NCBI RefSeq assembly: GCF_036417845.1
Contig: NW_027118693.1
Location: 5,528,001 to 5,592,000, forward strand
Direction: 5' to 3'
DNA length: 64,000 nucleotides
Source of the DNA: Apteryx mantelli
Lineage: Eukaryota; Chordata; Aves; Apterygiformes; Apterygidae
Translations under genes and position numbers: made by a program
Shown here: one piece after another, positions 33,541 through 44,235 of the stretch
Layout of the letters: each line of letters begins with the position of its first letter
Numbering within the stretch: position 1 is the first letter of the stretch
Notes under the pieces: generated by a model
The model's input: only the letters and a program-made list of their open reading frames with translations
Told to the model about the DNA's origin: nothing
Database searches by the model: none

Positions 33541-36500
33541 CACAAATACAAAAAAGGAGCAATGGGGCTCCTAGTGGCCTAGCAGATACTGAGGCTGAAT
33601 GACTCCACAAACACAAGCAGCAGCAATATGCAGCAAGCTGGAATGTCAGGTCCTCAGGCTCAAGTGACCTCACAGGCAGCCATGAAGCCAGGTATCTGCT
33701 CCTCGACTCTTTGCGACTGAGGCACAATTGACCTGAACAAGCACAAACAGCAGCAATGTCCATGCTGATCGCCAATCACATTCCGATGCACAACTGACCA
33801 CAAAAGCACCAACAGCAGCAATGGCCCTGCTCCCCCTTTATGAGGCATGCAGACACAAGAGACCTCACCAGCATCACCAAAGCTATGGGCATGCTGTTGG
33901 CCTACCAGATGCAGACGCACAACTCACCTCACAAGCATAAAAGGCATCGACCTGCCTGCTGCTGCCCTATCTGGGACTGAGTCACAAGGGAGCTGAAAAG
34001 TGCAAACCTTCACAGAAGAAAAGCTCACCTGGGCCATTCTCACGTCCTTCGATTACGCTGTGATCACTCCACACAGAACAGTCTTCTGCAAAAGGCTTTC
34101 ATCTCCTGGCAAGACTCTCTCCAGATCATGCGACAGCTCCACTCTTCACCCTGGCGACAAATCACAAAAGGGAACGATTGGTCTCGCTTTTCCTTTAGTA
34201 CCATCAAGTCCGAGCTGGGAGCCTTTGCACTGCAGCACCTGCACAATGACAGCAGCATGCCACTTCCATTTCCAGTGCATTTCTAGGGACAGAGATCAGC
34301 TGAGGCAGCAGCTGCACTCCAAAGGCTTTCTGACACTCTCAGATCAGATCAGCACTGCACCAGCCATCAGCCTGATGCCAGACCTCTGCTCTGCCACCTA
34401 CTCTACAAACACACTGCCTCTGCCCCACACTGCTGCCTCTTCTGCTAGATACAACCAAGTGCCAGCAAGAACAGATGCATGCAGGACACTCGCCACTTGC
34501 ACACTCCACAGCCACTGCTCTGCTCGCTGCCTTCCCTTGGCTCCGCAACCCAGACACTCAGGGAAGCTCTTGAGGTAACACCACAAGGTGGCCAAGGCAC
34601 TCTAGGTTCACAAGGCCTCTGCAAATGAGCAGCACAAGATCAGGCACAGAGCTGCCTCCTTGGGTGATGCTGCTCTTTTCAGAGGGAAGGATCCTGCTTG
34701 CTTTGGGCACAGCAGGCTGCTGCTTTCCATCCCCATCCCCTCAGGAAGCTCCAGCTAGGGATGGGGGCATGGCGATTTTCTTTAGTAATATAAAAGTTAC
34801 AGATACAATGCAGAAACAGCTGAGAATCCTGAAGGCCTCCTGAGCCCAAAGGAACCTCCGTTCCTTTCCTTTAGTTACTTGCACAAGGAGCCCTGGGGAA
34901 GGGAAAAAGGGTGCAGAACCTTTGAAATGAGGCCCAAGGAATGAGGCAGCCCCACACTGGACGGCTGCTGAAATGACAGCTCTGCTGGCTGCGCAGCCTC
35001 TGCAGCAGCAGTCCGGGCTCCACAGCTGGCTTCACAGAGCACGGAGGGCTGGGTGCCACAGGCAACCTGGCCCTGGGCACATCTTCACCCCTCCCAGAGC
35101 CAGCAGCCCAAGAGCTCTGAGACTTCCTCAGGTCAAGCTACGGACGCTTTGGGGCACTCACACAGAGGCACTCAAGACATGCTGGCATCTATTATAAGGC
35201 TCTTGGACTCATCCTGTGTGGCACCACAACCTCCTAGGAAAAGGAGGGGGCACAAGAGCATTTGTTGAGCGGGCTGGCAGGAACAGCAGTTGTGGGAGGA
35301 GGAATTTGCAGCACAGCAGAGGTACCAGGAGGTGAACCCACACCCCAAGTCACCCAGGGAAGACAGGCGCATTTATGGAAGCCTTCGCATCCATACATAG
35401 CCTCTTCTCAGTTACTTGCAGCTGCTTTCACAGAGGGCTCACGACGCTGGCCAAGATGTTGACAGGTACAGGGACACACCCTGGCATCCTGCCTCCATCC
35501 TCAGCGGCTCTAGCACTGTACTGGGAACCTCCATGAGTGCAGCAACCTAGAAAGAAAGAAAGAATTGGAGTGGTACTGTCAGTTCTGCTGGCCTTACAGA
35601 GTCGCAACAGGAAGGGGCAAATGTCTCCCCTCTGTGCTGAGCTCTATTGGTGAGAGCACAGCCAGCAGATCCACCGAGATGTTCCACTCCTCTTTTTGGC
35701 ACAGCTGACACCATGTCTGTATACCGGGTCGTGTTTGGGAGACAGCATTCAGACCTTGCAGGAAAATCTCACAAGCTCCCTGCTCTTTTGACAGGGGCAA
35801 CTTCTAAAGCACACACACCCTGGCAAGAAGAGATTACTCACACCACTGCTCACACCAGCACTACATTCATTTAGCAGCCTCAAAAGTCTAGCTGGACTCC
35901 CTAGCTGACTGCAAGGACGCTGCAAGCTTCTACTTAGCAACAAGTGGAAAGGCAAACTCCATGGCCATGCTCACCACAGAACATCATCTGCATTTGAAAT
36001 GTAGCAGTACTAACTCATGATGACGGAGTGGAATAAAATTTGTGTCAGATGATGTGGAACATCCACTTCTGCTTGATTAATGAGTTGCATTTCTGTATTG
36101 CTGTAGAGCTCTGCAGGGGTCAATCCCTCCTCTGAGCACACGCAACCACCCCAGAAGTGACCTCACCACCACCATCCAAGCCATGTGTCTTCTCCTCACC
36201 TCTCAGCTGCTCACATAGAGGTGACCTCACAAGTCCATACACCCACCACATGCCTGCTGATAGCCTATCAGGGACAGAAGTTCCCTCCAAATAACTTCCC
36301 TAGCCATCAACTACTGCCTGCCTAGCAGGTACTCTGACAAAAGAGACCTCACAAGCAACGCCCATGCCTAACTGCCTGCTGCTGGCCTAGCAGGGACTCA
36401 GAAAGACATGACCTCACAGTCACCTTCACGGCCATGTCTCTGTCACTGGCCTAGAAGACTCCAAGATAGAAACTACCTCACTATAAGTTCCCCAGCCATG

Positions 36501-36900
36501 AGGCAAATCCTGCCTTATCAGCTCCTCAGCCTGAAATCATCTCAAAAATAAACATATCCCAGATGTGGACCTGCTGCTGCCCTATCAACCGCTCTGGTAG
36601 AAACGACCTCAGAAACACCTTCCTACTCACATAGCTCCTGAGATCCAATCAGTTCATCACTCACAAGTGACCTCACAAGCAACAGACAAGCCTTCTTCCT
36701 CCAGATGGCCTATCAGCTACTCAGGCAGAAATGACCTCATCATCAATAGCTGAGTCATGTGCCTCCTGCTGGCCTGTCAGCTACTTACAAAGAATTGATT
36801 TCACACTGGTGATTTTCTGGCACAGCTCTCATAGACAGTGCTGACCTCACTACCCACAGGGGTGACCTCACTACCCACATCATGGCCACGCAGCTATTGC
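33541..36900 (+). repeat. Degenerate right flank of the satellite with interspersed unique DNA
   Basis: From 33541 to about 33990, and again from about 36140 to 36860, diverged monomers are recognisable by CTCACAAGTGACC-like and GGCCTATCAG-like strings at irregular 60-70 bp spacing. Between about 34000 and 36100 I see no monomers and no supportable gene. A 192-codon plus frame (34000-34578) has no recognisable domain. Divergence grows with distance from the array core. Confidence 0.65.
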
Positions 36901-37917
36901 TGCCTGCAGCTCCCCCTGCCTTCCCCCAAGACTGAGCCACCTACAGAACAGCCTCCCTGATCCATGTCGCTCCCCACACAATGCTTATACTGCAGCAAAA
37001 CACCCCATATGGATCAGTTAGGAGCCCCAAAATAAGATTACCTTTTGCCTAGATAGTCTCTACACGTAGCCCATAAAACTTAGGAATTGGAAAAAGGCTT
37101 ACAAGTAATTCTTGGCAACATTTTCTAACGGGAGGATTGCATGGGAACAGAGATCGTGAAACTGAAGACAGCAGGGCCTCATGTCCCAGGCACAGGGAGA
37201 AGCCTTCCCGCAACTCAGAACTCTGCTTCCTTCCCCAATGCTGAACAAAACCAGAAAATCCTCTACACATCCATGACAACAAGCATTCTCCTATTTTAGG
37301 CCCTCACAATTGGAGACACGCGGAAGGACTCAGGCCAGAGCATCTCAGTTGGTGAAACCAGCAGAGACACAATTCAGCAACTCTTCACCCTGACCTAGGA
37401 GCATGGAAAGAACAACGGCAAGTGCAAGCACTGGCCGTTCATCAACTTTCAAGGCCCCTGACAAGCAAAACAGCTCACACTTACACAGCTCTTCTGCAAA
37501 CACCCTTCACCCTGCTGCCAGGCTCACAGGTCTCGGCGCAAAGCAAGAGGCAGGGAGCAAAAACAACGGCTAAGGCATGGCATGACATGCGGGCACAGCC
37601 TCTCTCAGAGTCACTCGGAAATGCAGTTTTCACAACAGAAGACACCACTGGGAAGGGCACCTCGCGAGGACACCAGCAGCCTGCTCACACTTTGCCCAGC
37701 ACCTCCCAAACGCAGCTCCGAGCAGCACCTGGGGCTGCGCTGGCAGCAGCACCTCAGGGAAAGGCTTTCACAGGGATCCCAGAGCCACCACAGGGCCAAA
37801 GGTTCCTGCCCCCAAACCCCACCGAGCTGCCCCGGCCCAGCTGCTCGCGGCAGGCCGCCACGTCTGCCTGCAGGGCAGCTCCCCCCTCTGGCCCACGTCG
37901 CTCTGGCCCCTGCTCAC
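36901..37917. other. Unassigned DNA between satellite flank and CpG island
   Basis: No gene could be supported. GC content rises from about 37.6 kb. If the minus-strand exon at 37918-38009 is real, this stretch is the beginning of its first intron. Confidence 0.4.
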
Positions 37918-38009
37918 GGCCCCACCAGCCCCTGCTGCAGCTCTTGCAGCAAAGCAGCCTCATCGCCAGCACCGCTGCCCCGCCCCGGCGGGAGGGCACC
38001 CGCCGCCAT
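37918..38009 (-). CDS. Putative first coding exon, minus strand
   Basis: An ATG at 38009 in fair context (CAAATGG) opens a 92-base minus-strand exon. It encodes MAAGALPPGRGSGAGDE, then AALLQELQQGLVG, then a partial codon, and is followed at once by the donor GTGAGC. An MAA start, a short proline- and glycine-rich tail and then a helix-like AALLQELQQGL segment is what many housekeeping first exons look like. It lies just inside a CpG island with opposed CCAAT boxes upstream. The downstream exon would have to lie below 37.9 kb, toward or beyond the satellite, and was not found. Family unknown. Chance is possible in GC-rich DNA. Confidence 0.4.
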
Positions 38010-38099
38010 TTGAACGCGCCCGCAGCCCCCACCAAACCCTCTCACCCGCTCGCTTCTCGCCTGCTTTGCTCCCGCTCCTCTTTCACGTCTTTGACGTCT

Positions 38100-38500
38100 T
38101 TTTTTTTTCCACATGTTGGACTGCAATTGGCTGACAGAGCCATCAGTGAAATCGATGCCCGCCCTCCTCCTCCTGACAGCCAATAGAAAGGCTGCACTGG
38201 GGCGATGCCATGGCAACGCTGGGCCCTCCTGCCCTGGCGGGCATGTCCGCCCCCTCCCCCGCGGTCGGGCGCCATGTTGTGGGCGGCAGCGCAGGGCGCG
38301 GCGGGGCCTGGGGGCAGCGCGGCGCCGTGTTTGCGGGCAGTGCGGGGACCCGGGACGCGGCCGCTACCCCGGCGGGGCTGGGCTGTGCGGCAGGGGCCCC
38401 GCGGGGCTGCTGGCTGCCCTGCGCCCTGGGGGCCGTGCGGGGCACAGGGGGGCAGCGCTGGGGCCTGTGCTGGTGGCATCCATGGCGCTGGCGTGGGGGC
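38100..38500. promoter_or_regulatory. CpG-island promoter, probably bidirectional
   Basis: Two CCAAT boxes face opposite ways, ATTGG at 38126-38130 and GCCAAT at 38179-38184. GCCATGGCAAC at 38207-38217 matches half of the RFX X-box palindrome. Near 38266 GGCGCCATGTTG resembles a YY1 site at an initiator. CpG density is high from 38200 on. The plus side has an open frame from 38273 (MLWAAAQGAAGPGG) that I cannot assign. The minus side leads to the exon at 37918-38009. Motifs are seen; promoter activity is inferred. Confidence 0.5.
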
Positions 38501-39232
38501 CCCGGGGCTGGCCGTGGCACCGGAGCCCGCAGGCAGTGTCCTGCTGCCCCCAGGGCAGGGCAGGGCAGGGCAGTGTCCTCTCGGCCCTCCTGCCCCAGCC
38601 CCCTGCCCACGGCAGCCCTAGGGCTCAGCTAGGGAGCGGTGGTGTGGGGTCATGAGGGGGCTGGGGGAGATGGCTGTGTTGGGCTCACACCAGCACTGCC
38701 CACCCCAGCTCAGAGAAAAGACCTTGGGGTCAGCCAGGACCTATTGAATGGGGATTGCACCTCTGCCTGTTTCCAATCTGCTCTCTCCAATGTATGTTCT
38801 TTTGGGTGCAGAGGTTTGAGCCCAATTTGCAGGAGGACAGGGGCAGTGGCCATCTGAAGATGGCAGCTCTGAGCGCAAAACATGCTGCGCCAAGTTGGAA
38901 GGATCCAGGGGGAAGGAACAGAGATTTTCCCAAACACCCAGTGGACTTGGTGTTATTACAAGGTGAAGGTTTCATTATGGTATATGGACATTTACAGCAG
39001 GGTCTTGAGAGCCCCATGGAGCTGCAGGCCACCTCATCCTCTGGGATGCAGGACCCCTTTCCTCTCAGAGCCAGACCCCAAAGGGGGACCCACTCCCAGG
39101 GAAACCTGTCATGGATTCCCATGCCCCCCCCCCCCCACCCTAAGAGGTGATGGAGCTGGCCGCACAGAAGCCTTGGGGCTCAGGACAGCCCCAGCCCCAG
39201 GACCCAGCAGTCCTGGCTGTCACATTGCCCTC
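38501..39232. other. Unassigned DNA between two CpG islands
   Basis: GC-rich at first, then mixed composition, with a run of 14 C near 39125-39138. No gene could be supported. Confidence 0.4.
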
Positions 39233-39845
39233 GTGCACACAGCCGCTCGCTCTGCCCGGCCCTCGGCCCCGGTGCAGCAGCTCCCGGCGCTGCGGCTCGA
39301 GGCTCCGGGCGGCCCCGCGCCGGGAGACGCTGCCCCACGCGGCACCAGCCACCTCTCGCCCCCTCCCTCCCGGCAGGGCCTGGGCAGCCCCGGCCCGGCC
39401 CTCGCTGCCCTCCTCTGCGCCAGTGCGCATGCTCCGTGGGAGGCAACACTTCCGGCCCCCTGGGGGCAGGGCCTGTGTGTCCATGGCCACCGCCCTGGTG
39501 CCGCCGGCCCCGCCCCCGCCGGGCCCCGCCGCGGCGCCGCTCTCGAGGCCGCGGAGAAGCAGCTGCGGCAGCGGCGGGTGTTGGCGGCTGCTGCGCAGGG
39601 AGCCCGGAGCGACGCTGCGGCCCGGCGTGTGCTCGTGTGCGTGGAGCCTGCGGCAGCTGCTGCCGGCTGGGGCCGGGGGCGGGGCGGAGGGCGGTGAGCG
39701 AGGGGGAGCGGCGCCGGGCTGGCCCTGGGCTGCAGGAGTTGTGCTGCAGGGGAGCGTCGGCGGGGAAACGGTGCTGCCGGGGCGCTGCTGCCACAGGGCC
39801 CCGCTGTTCCCCAGGGCCTGGGCAAGTCTCTGCGAGGAGATGCAC
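39233..39845 (+). repeat. Duplicated CpG-island promoter, copy 1
   Basis: About 610 bp aligned to 49478-50118 in the same orientation with few substitutions. It contains GTGCGCATGC (NRF1-like) at about 39422-39431, ACTTCCGG (ETS/GABP-like) at about 39447, and GC boxes. Compared with copy 2, the ATG at 49890 is ACG here (39612), the second in-frame ATG is CTG, and there is a 1-bp length difference before the shared donor GGTGAGC. Copy 1 has an upstream ATG at 39483 that copy 2 lacks. Which frame, if any, is coded cannot be settled from two copies. Confidence 0.75.
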
Positions 39846-40701
39846 GCGCACATGACGGGAGCCCTGGGAGGCCGCGGCCTTTTTTTCAGAAGTGGGCGAG
39901 CAACCCAGGGGCCATCACAGCCTTTGGCATTATCTGCCATGAGCGGGTGGCCCTGAAATTTTGTCTCCATCAGCAGCCCAGGAAAGGGGCTGGAGGGGGG
40001 ATCCCAGAGTGTCCCTCTGCCGGGAGAGCATAGAGAAGCGCTGGAGGCCGGCCCAGAGGAGCCACCTGAGCATAGAGATGGTAGGGAGGGTGTCCCCTCC
40101 AGGCGACCATAGAGGTGGGGCGTGGTGCCTTGCAGACTGTCCCTCGCCATGGAGACCTTCAAGCTGGTGTGGGTGAAGCCAACCCCAGAAAGTCCCTGAG
40201 ACTCGTGACCCTCCTGAACTCCCATTCTCACCGTGCTTTCCTTTCCACCCCTTCTTCATCCCACGCCACTTCCAGTGCTACCTCCAGGAGAGAAATGTGA
40301 TTGGTTCCAGTTTCTTGCACGTGTTACACATCACAGCAAATACAGCCCTTCCCTATTTCCGGGGTTCAACCACAGGTGTGAAACACTAGTGCTGGCTGAC
40401 ATTCAAGATCTATTCACGGTAGAAAAAGCATTCCCAGCTTTTACATTTGTGATGCTTTTCCATGTAGACTGGGCTCCTCTCTCACAAAATCCGGGACAAA
40501 CCATTTAAAGACTAATAGCCAGGGCCTTGTGCTGCCCCAGATCTACACATCAGCTTGCAGTTAAGGCCCCTTATTCTTGTGCCCATGTTATCTTGTGCCC
40601 AGTCTCAGAGCAGGCAGAAATGGCAATAATGCAGCTATGGAGATGTTTGTGCAATGCCTGACGGAGCTCAAAAAAGTTTCTCAACCCAAATACCTTCCTA
40701 C
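39846..40701. other. Unassigned DNA upstream of the His-primed provirus
   Basis: No gene or repeat was recognised. The stretch ends at the 5' edge of the provirus LTR; the last host bases are TTCCTAC. Confidence 0.4.
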
Positions 40702-41216
40702 TGTGATATGTGCTAATTTGTTGCATCAAAGTGAGAAACAGCCTTGGGAACATCTTGTATTGTGGTATGTACTAATTTGTTACATCAGCGAGAAACAGCC
40801 TTGGGAACATCTGTGGGAACATCCTACAGCCTGTGGTGGGGGGCATGTACTCCGCCTGAGAAAATTGAGCTGAGCTAGCGAAGCGGCAATGTTAGTTTAG
40901 ATAGCCTAATATGGCACACAATGCAGAGGAAGACTCCAGCCTTCATCCCCACGAGCACCAGAGGGCTGAAGAAGACCTCCTAGCAACAGCCGGCGCAACC
41001 GCAGAAGTTCCAGGAGGTGCCCCGTATACCCGGAACTGGAATCGCATATAAGGAGACTGTGAGGGGGGGGTTGTGCGTGCCGTTGGTGGAGCAGGAGACT
41101 CCCCCCGGCCGCCCAGCGCTGTTTTGCTTACTTGTGACTTGCTCAATTATTTTATAAATTGGAATTTATGCAACCCGGCCCGAGTGGTTGTCAATTTGTC
41201 ACGTTTACCTATAACA
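40702..41216 (+). repeat. 5' LTR of the His-primed provirus
   Basis: Starts TGTGATATG and ends CCTATAACA. U3 begins with two imperfect copies of a roughly 52-bp unit (TGTGATATGTGCTAATTTG and TGTGGTATGTACTAATTTG, each followed by GAGAAACAGCCTTGGGAACA) and then a third partial copy. A TATA-like GCATATAAGG sits at about 41044-41053. The limits are set by alignment to the 3' LTR. Confidence 0.95.
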
Positions 41217-41220
41217 ATTT

Positions 41221-41238
41221 TGGTGCCGTGACTCGGAT
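41221..41238 (+). promoter_or_regulatory. Primer-binding site, tRNA-His
   Basis: TGGTGCCGTGACTCGGAT, four bases after the LTR, matches the complement of the 3' end of tRNA-His. This is the primer class also used by the HERV-H group. Confidence 0.88.
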
Positions 41239-41508
41239 ACAGGCTTCCCTGGTTTCGGGACTCTGACTCGGTGGGGCGCCCCATCCCGTTTTCGGATGGC
41301 CCCTGAGTGGGTAGTTCCCCTACCATAACCTGTATTTCTGAACCCTAAATCAGGACAAGTAAGCAAAAGAACTGCAGTACCCCGTAAACTTTGTGCACGA
41401 AGATCCGAACGAAGACTCAGGACTGAGTGAGTATATGTATGCGGTTCCGTTCGGTTGGGGTGGGATACCCGGAGCACGTGAGACGTCCCCAGGGAACGGA
41501 GTGAGCGC

Positions 41509-41671
41509 GGACCCTCCAGGAGAGGGGGTCCTTAGCGTGGACCCTCCAGGAGAGGGGGTCCTTGTGTAACTGGGGACGGTGTGAGTGCGGACCCTCCAGG
41601 AGAGGGGGTCCTTGGTGCGGACCCTCCAGGAGAGGGGGTCCTTGGTGCGGATCCTCCAGGAGAGGGGATCC
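41509..41671 (+). repeat. Five tandem hairpins in the retroviral leader
   Basis: A 23-base hairpin occurs at 41509, 41539, 41589, 41619 and 41649. Each has an 8-bp stem opening with GGACCC and closing with GGGTCC, and a 7-base loop CAGGAGA. In the fifth copy GGACCC is GGATCC and GGGTCC is GGATCC, so a C-G pair became T-A and the stem is kept. The position between primer site and gag is where packaging and dimerisation signals lie. That role is inferred; the repeats and the compensatory pair are seen. Confidence 0.85.
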
Positions 41672-41834
41672 TTGTGTAGCGGGGGACCGAAAAGGGGCAC
41701 CCGACAGCCGACTGGGCCGCCCTCTGCGAAGGGACAACCGTCCTAGCAGTAGAGACTCGGGTGGTGTGAGTGTGGTCCCCTGCGGAGAGAAAGAGAGTTG
41801 TAAAAGAAAGTGACTGAGGTGGGTGCTCCGGAAG

Positions 41835-42554
41835 ATGGGACAGAAAAAGAGCAAGTCTTCTGATCCCATAGAGGGCTTTACGGTACGGTTACCGGATATA
41901 CCGCCCGATAGCCCTTTAGGATTAATGATTAAGTATTGGAACGATTGGCCCTCCAGAAAAGGCAAAAGCCGAAAAAAAAAAAAAAAAAAGGTATATTACT
42001 GTATGCAAGTATGGGATGGGAAGCAGATTAGAAGAGACCACCTTTATTGGCCAGTATACGGGTCTTTTGAAAATTGGATATGTCAGGCTCTAAATATATA
42101 TGTGAAATCAAAAGAGCCCTTTAGTTTAGAAGAAAGTGAGTATGCTAGTTTATGGATAAGACCAGATACTCGGACCATGATATTTACCCTGAAAGAGAAA
42201 GGTCCGAGGAAGAAAAATAAAATGCTGGAGGAACTTCCCGTTTTTCCTCCCCCCCCCCATATTCCCTCAACTCCGGCTCAGAATGCCGAGCATCGGACGC
42301 ATATGTCTGATCTAAGGACCATAATGGTTCAGGGAACCAGGGAATCTGTTCCCAGGGGGCAAAATATTAATAAGGCCTTCATGGAACAACAGAAGAAGGA
42401 CAAAACACCAACAGAATGGCTCGAGAGACTTAGGAAAAATCTGCAACTTTATTCCGGGGTAGACCCCAGTACCCCTGTGGGACAGGCTCTATTGAAAACA
42501 GTTTGTAGCAAAGGCCTTTCCAGATATCAGAAGGAAGTTAGAGAAGTTAGCTGA
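41835..42554 (+). pseudogene. Gag: matrix, p12-like and truncated capsid
   Basis: Starts MGQKKSK, giving a glycine at position 2 for myristoylation. The matrix-like part contains SPLGLMIKYWNDW and a lysine run of nine codons (poly-A in the DNA, prone to slippage). A proline-rich segment FPPPPHIP at about residues 131-145 may be a late-domain region. Capsid is short: most of its N-terminal domain is missing before INKAFMEQQKKDKTPTEWL, where the major homology region begins. The frame breaks near 42520-42550 and gag continues in the next frame. An ATG 12 bases upstream (41823) would remove the myristoylation signal, so 41835 is chosen. Confidence 0.85.
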
Positions 42555-42870
42555 TTGGCAAGATAGAGGACTGGACGAATTGCTGAGGGAAGCTCAGAAA
42601 GTGCATGTGCGAAGGGAGGAGGAAACCCATCAGCGGCAGGCAAAGATTCTGGTGGCAGCAGTCCGAGAAGGACAGAGAGGAATCCAGGCACAACCCCCTA
42701 GGTCGTATAACAGACCTAAAAGAAAGCCACTTCACCAAGAAGGACAACCCAGAGAAGTTGTGACGAGGGACTTGAGGCAGGTGGAGTGTTTTTATTGCCA
42801 GAAAAAAGGGCATCTGAAGAGGAATTGTAGGAAGCGAATGCAGGATGAGCAAATGTTCCAAGAAGATTAG
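42555..42870 (+). pseudogene. Gag continuation: capsid end and nucleocapsid
   Basis: In the shifted frame the capsid tail (LLREAQKVHVRREEETHQ, a charged helix) is followed by basic sequence. One CCHC knuckle, CFYCQKKGHLKRNC, lies near 42788-42829. One knuckle is the gammaretroviral pattern; most other classes have two. It ends at a stop at 42868-42870 that separates gag from pro, where such viruses read through. Confidence 0.85.
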
Positions 42871-43465
42871 GGGGGTCAGGGGCTCTATCTGCTGGGGATT
42901 CATAAAGGAACCGAGCCCTTGATAAAACTGAAATTGGGTCCCCAGCGACAAGAAGTAGAATTCCTTGTGGATTCTGGGGCAGAAAGATCTACTGTCCAAA
43001 CGGTACCCTGGGGGTGTAAACCATCCCCAGAGAAATTACAAGTGATAGGAGCTAAGGGAGAACCCTTTAAGGTCCCAGTAATTAAAAATGTGGAAATAGA
43101 ATCAGACTCTCGACTAAGTGTTGGATCCTTTTTATTAGTTCCCGAAGCTGAATATAATTTACTGGGCCGAGATATGATGGTTGAATTAGGAGTCAATTTA
43201 GAAGTAGAGAATCAAGAATTAGTTATAAAATTATGCACCCTTACTATTGAAGATGAGGCCAAAATCAACCCTGAAGTTTGGTATACCCCAGAATCAGTAG
43301 GAAGACTAGATATTGCTCCCTTTGAAGTGAGTATACGGAATCCAGAAATCCCTGTTAGAGACAAGCAATATCCAATGTCACAGGAAGGGAGGCAAGGACT
43401 CCGACCAGTAATCCAGAGGCTAATAAATCAAAGGTTACTGGAGCCTTGTATGTCTCCCCATAATA
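42871..43465 (+). pseudogene. Protease and first part of reverse transcriptase
   Basis: Directly after the gag stop, the protease reads FLVDSGAERSTV (catalytic aspartate in DSGAE, where DTGA is the usual form) and YNLLGRDMM near its end. RT begins with the GRLDIAPFEV and PVRDKQYPMS region and the LLEPCMSPHNTP segment, and then leaves retroviral sequence. About 60 residues of RT remain; the palm with its catalytic aspartates is missing. Confidence 0.85.
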
Positions 43466-43890
43466 CCCCCACCCCATACTCCGTGTGTTGGCTGAAGAGC
43501 CTGTCTGCCCCATGTGCGGCTCCAGGCACAGAGCGATGAGACAGCCCCCGCCCTGGCAAGGAGCCCCCTTCCCGCATCAGCCCCTACACCGCCCCGGGAA
43601 GGCAGGATGAGACCCCGGCTGCTCCTGGGCTGAGCACCCTGCTTGGGGTCCCAGCAGGCGCTGCGAGAAGTGGGGTGCAGGCTTCCCCCTTCTCCCCGCT
43701 GGAGATGCTGCTGCCCTGGCCGGCGGTGGCAGCAGCCCCAGCGCCCCCCCCCCAGCAGGCAGGTAGTGGGGTGACGGTGCCTCCCCCAGCCCAGCACCGC
43801 CTGTGCTGCTCCGCGCGCCGAGGCGGCTCGCTGTCTTCCTCTGCTTTAGTCTGGTGCTTGGAGCCGGGGCCCCACCTCAGCTCTGCCAAA
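43466..43890 (+). other. GC-rich insert of non-viral appearance replacing the pol core
   Basis: About 420 bp with GC content and codon usage quite unlike the AT-rich flanking viral sequence, including a run of ten C near 43745-43754. It stands where RT palm, RNase H and integrase core should be. A plus frame from 43675 crosses the right junction in frame into the integrase end. On the left the RT frame runs 75 bases into it before a stop at 43537. No domain recognised. It could be captured host DNA or a later conversion. Confidence 0.7.
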
Positions 43891-44163
43891 CAGAGACCTC
43901 CACTAGATGTAGCCATTCACCGAGTTAACCCTGGAGACAAGGTTTTAATTAAAACCTGGAAAGACTCGTCCTTGACTCCCCGCTGGGAGGGACCTTTTCT
44001 TGTCTTACTTACCACAGACACTGCTATTCGCACCGCAGAGCGAGGATGGACACATGCCAGCAGAATTAAAGGACCGATTTCAGAATCATCGTGGGAAGCC
44101 TTTGGAAATCCAGACAATTTAAAAGTAACCTTTAAGAAGAAACCTGGAATCCTCGATAAGTGA
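43891..44163 (+). pseudogene. Integrase C-terminal domain
   Basis: Contains PGDKVLIKTWKDSSL and PRWEGPFLVLL followed by ASRIKGP, the GPY/F-type DNA-binding module of gamma-like integrases, and ends at a stop at 44161-44163. The catalytic core is not in front of it; instead the frame opens in the GC-rich insert at 43675. Confidence 0.82.
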
Positions 44164-44235
44164 GACCACATTTTGTAAAACCTAACATAGTATTTGTTAT
44201 AACCCCACACTGTATTTGTTATCCCTTCGTGTGTT

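Noticed and set aside
34000-34578. 192-codon frame in the right satellite flank
   Set aside because: No recognisable domain, no signal peptide and no conserved neighbour; Ser/Thr/Cys-rich composition fits chance in this DNA.
37422-38186. 254-codon plus-strand frame before the first CpG island
   Set aside because: Low-complexity Ser/Pro/Ala/Gln composition and no homology recognised; it overlaps the better minus-strand exon candidate.
42238-42262. C-run in gag as a programmed frameshift site
   Set aside because: The frame does not change there; the gag frame break is at about 42520-42550, and gammaretroviral gag-pol normally uses stop read-through, not slippage.
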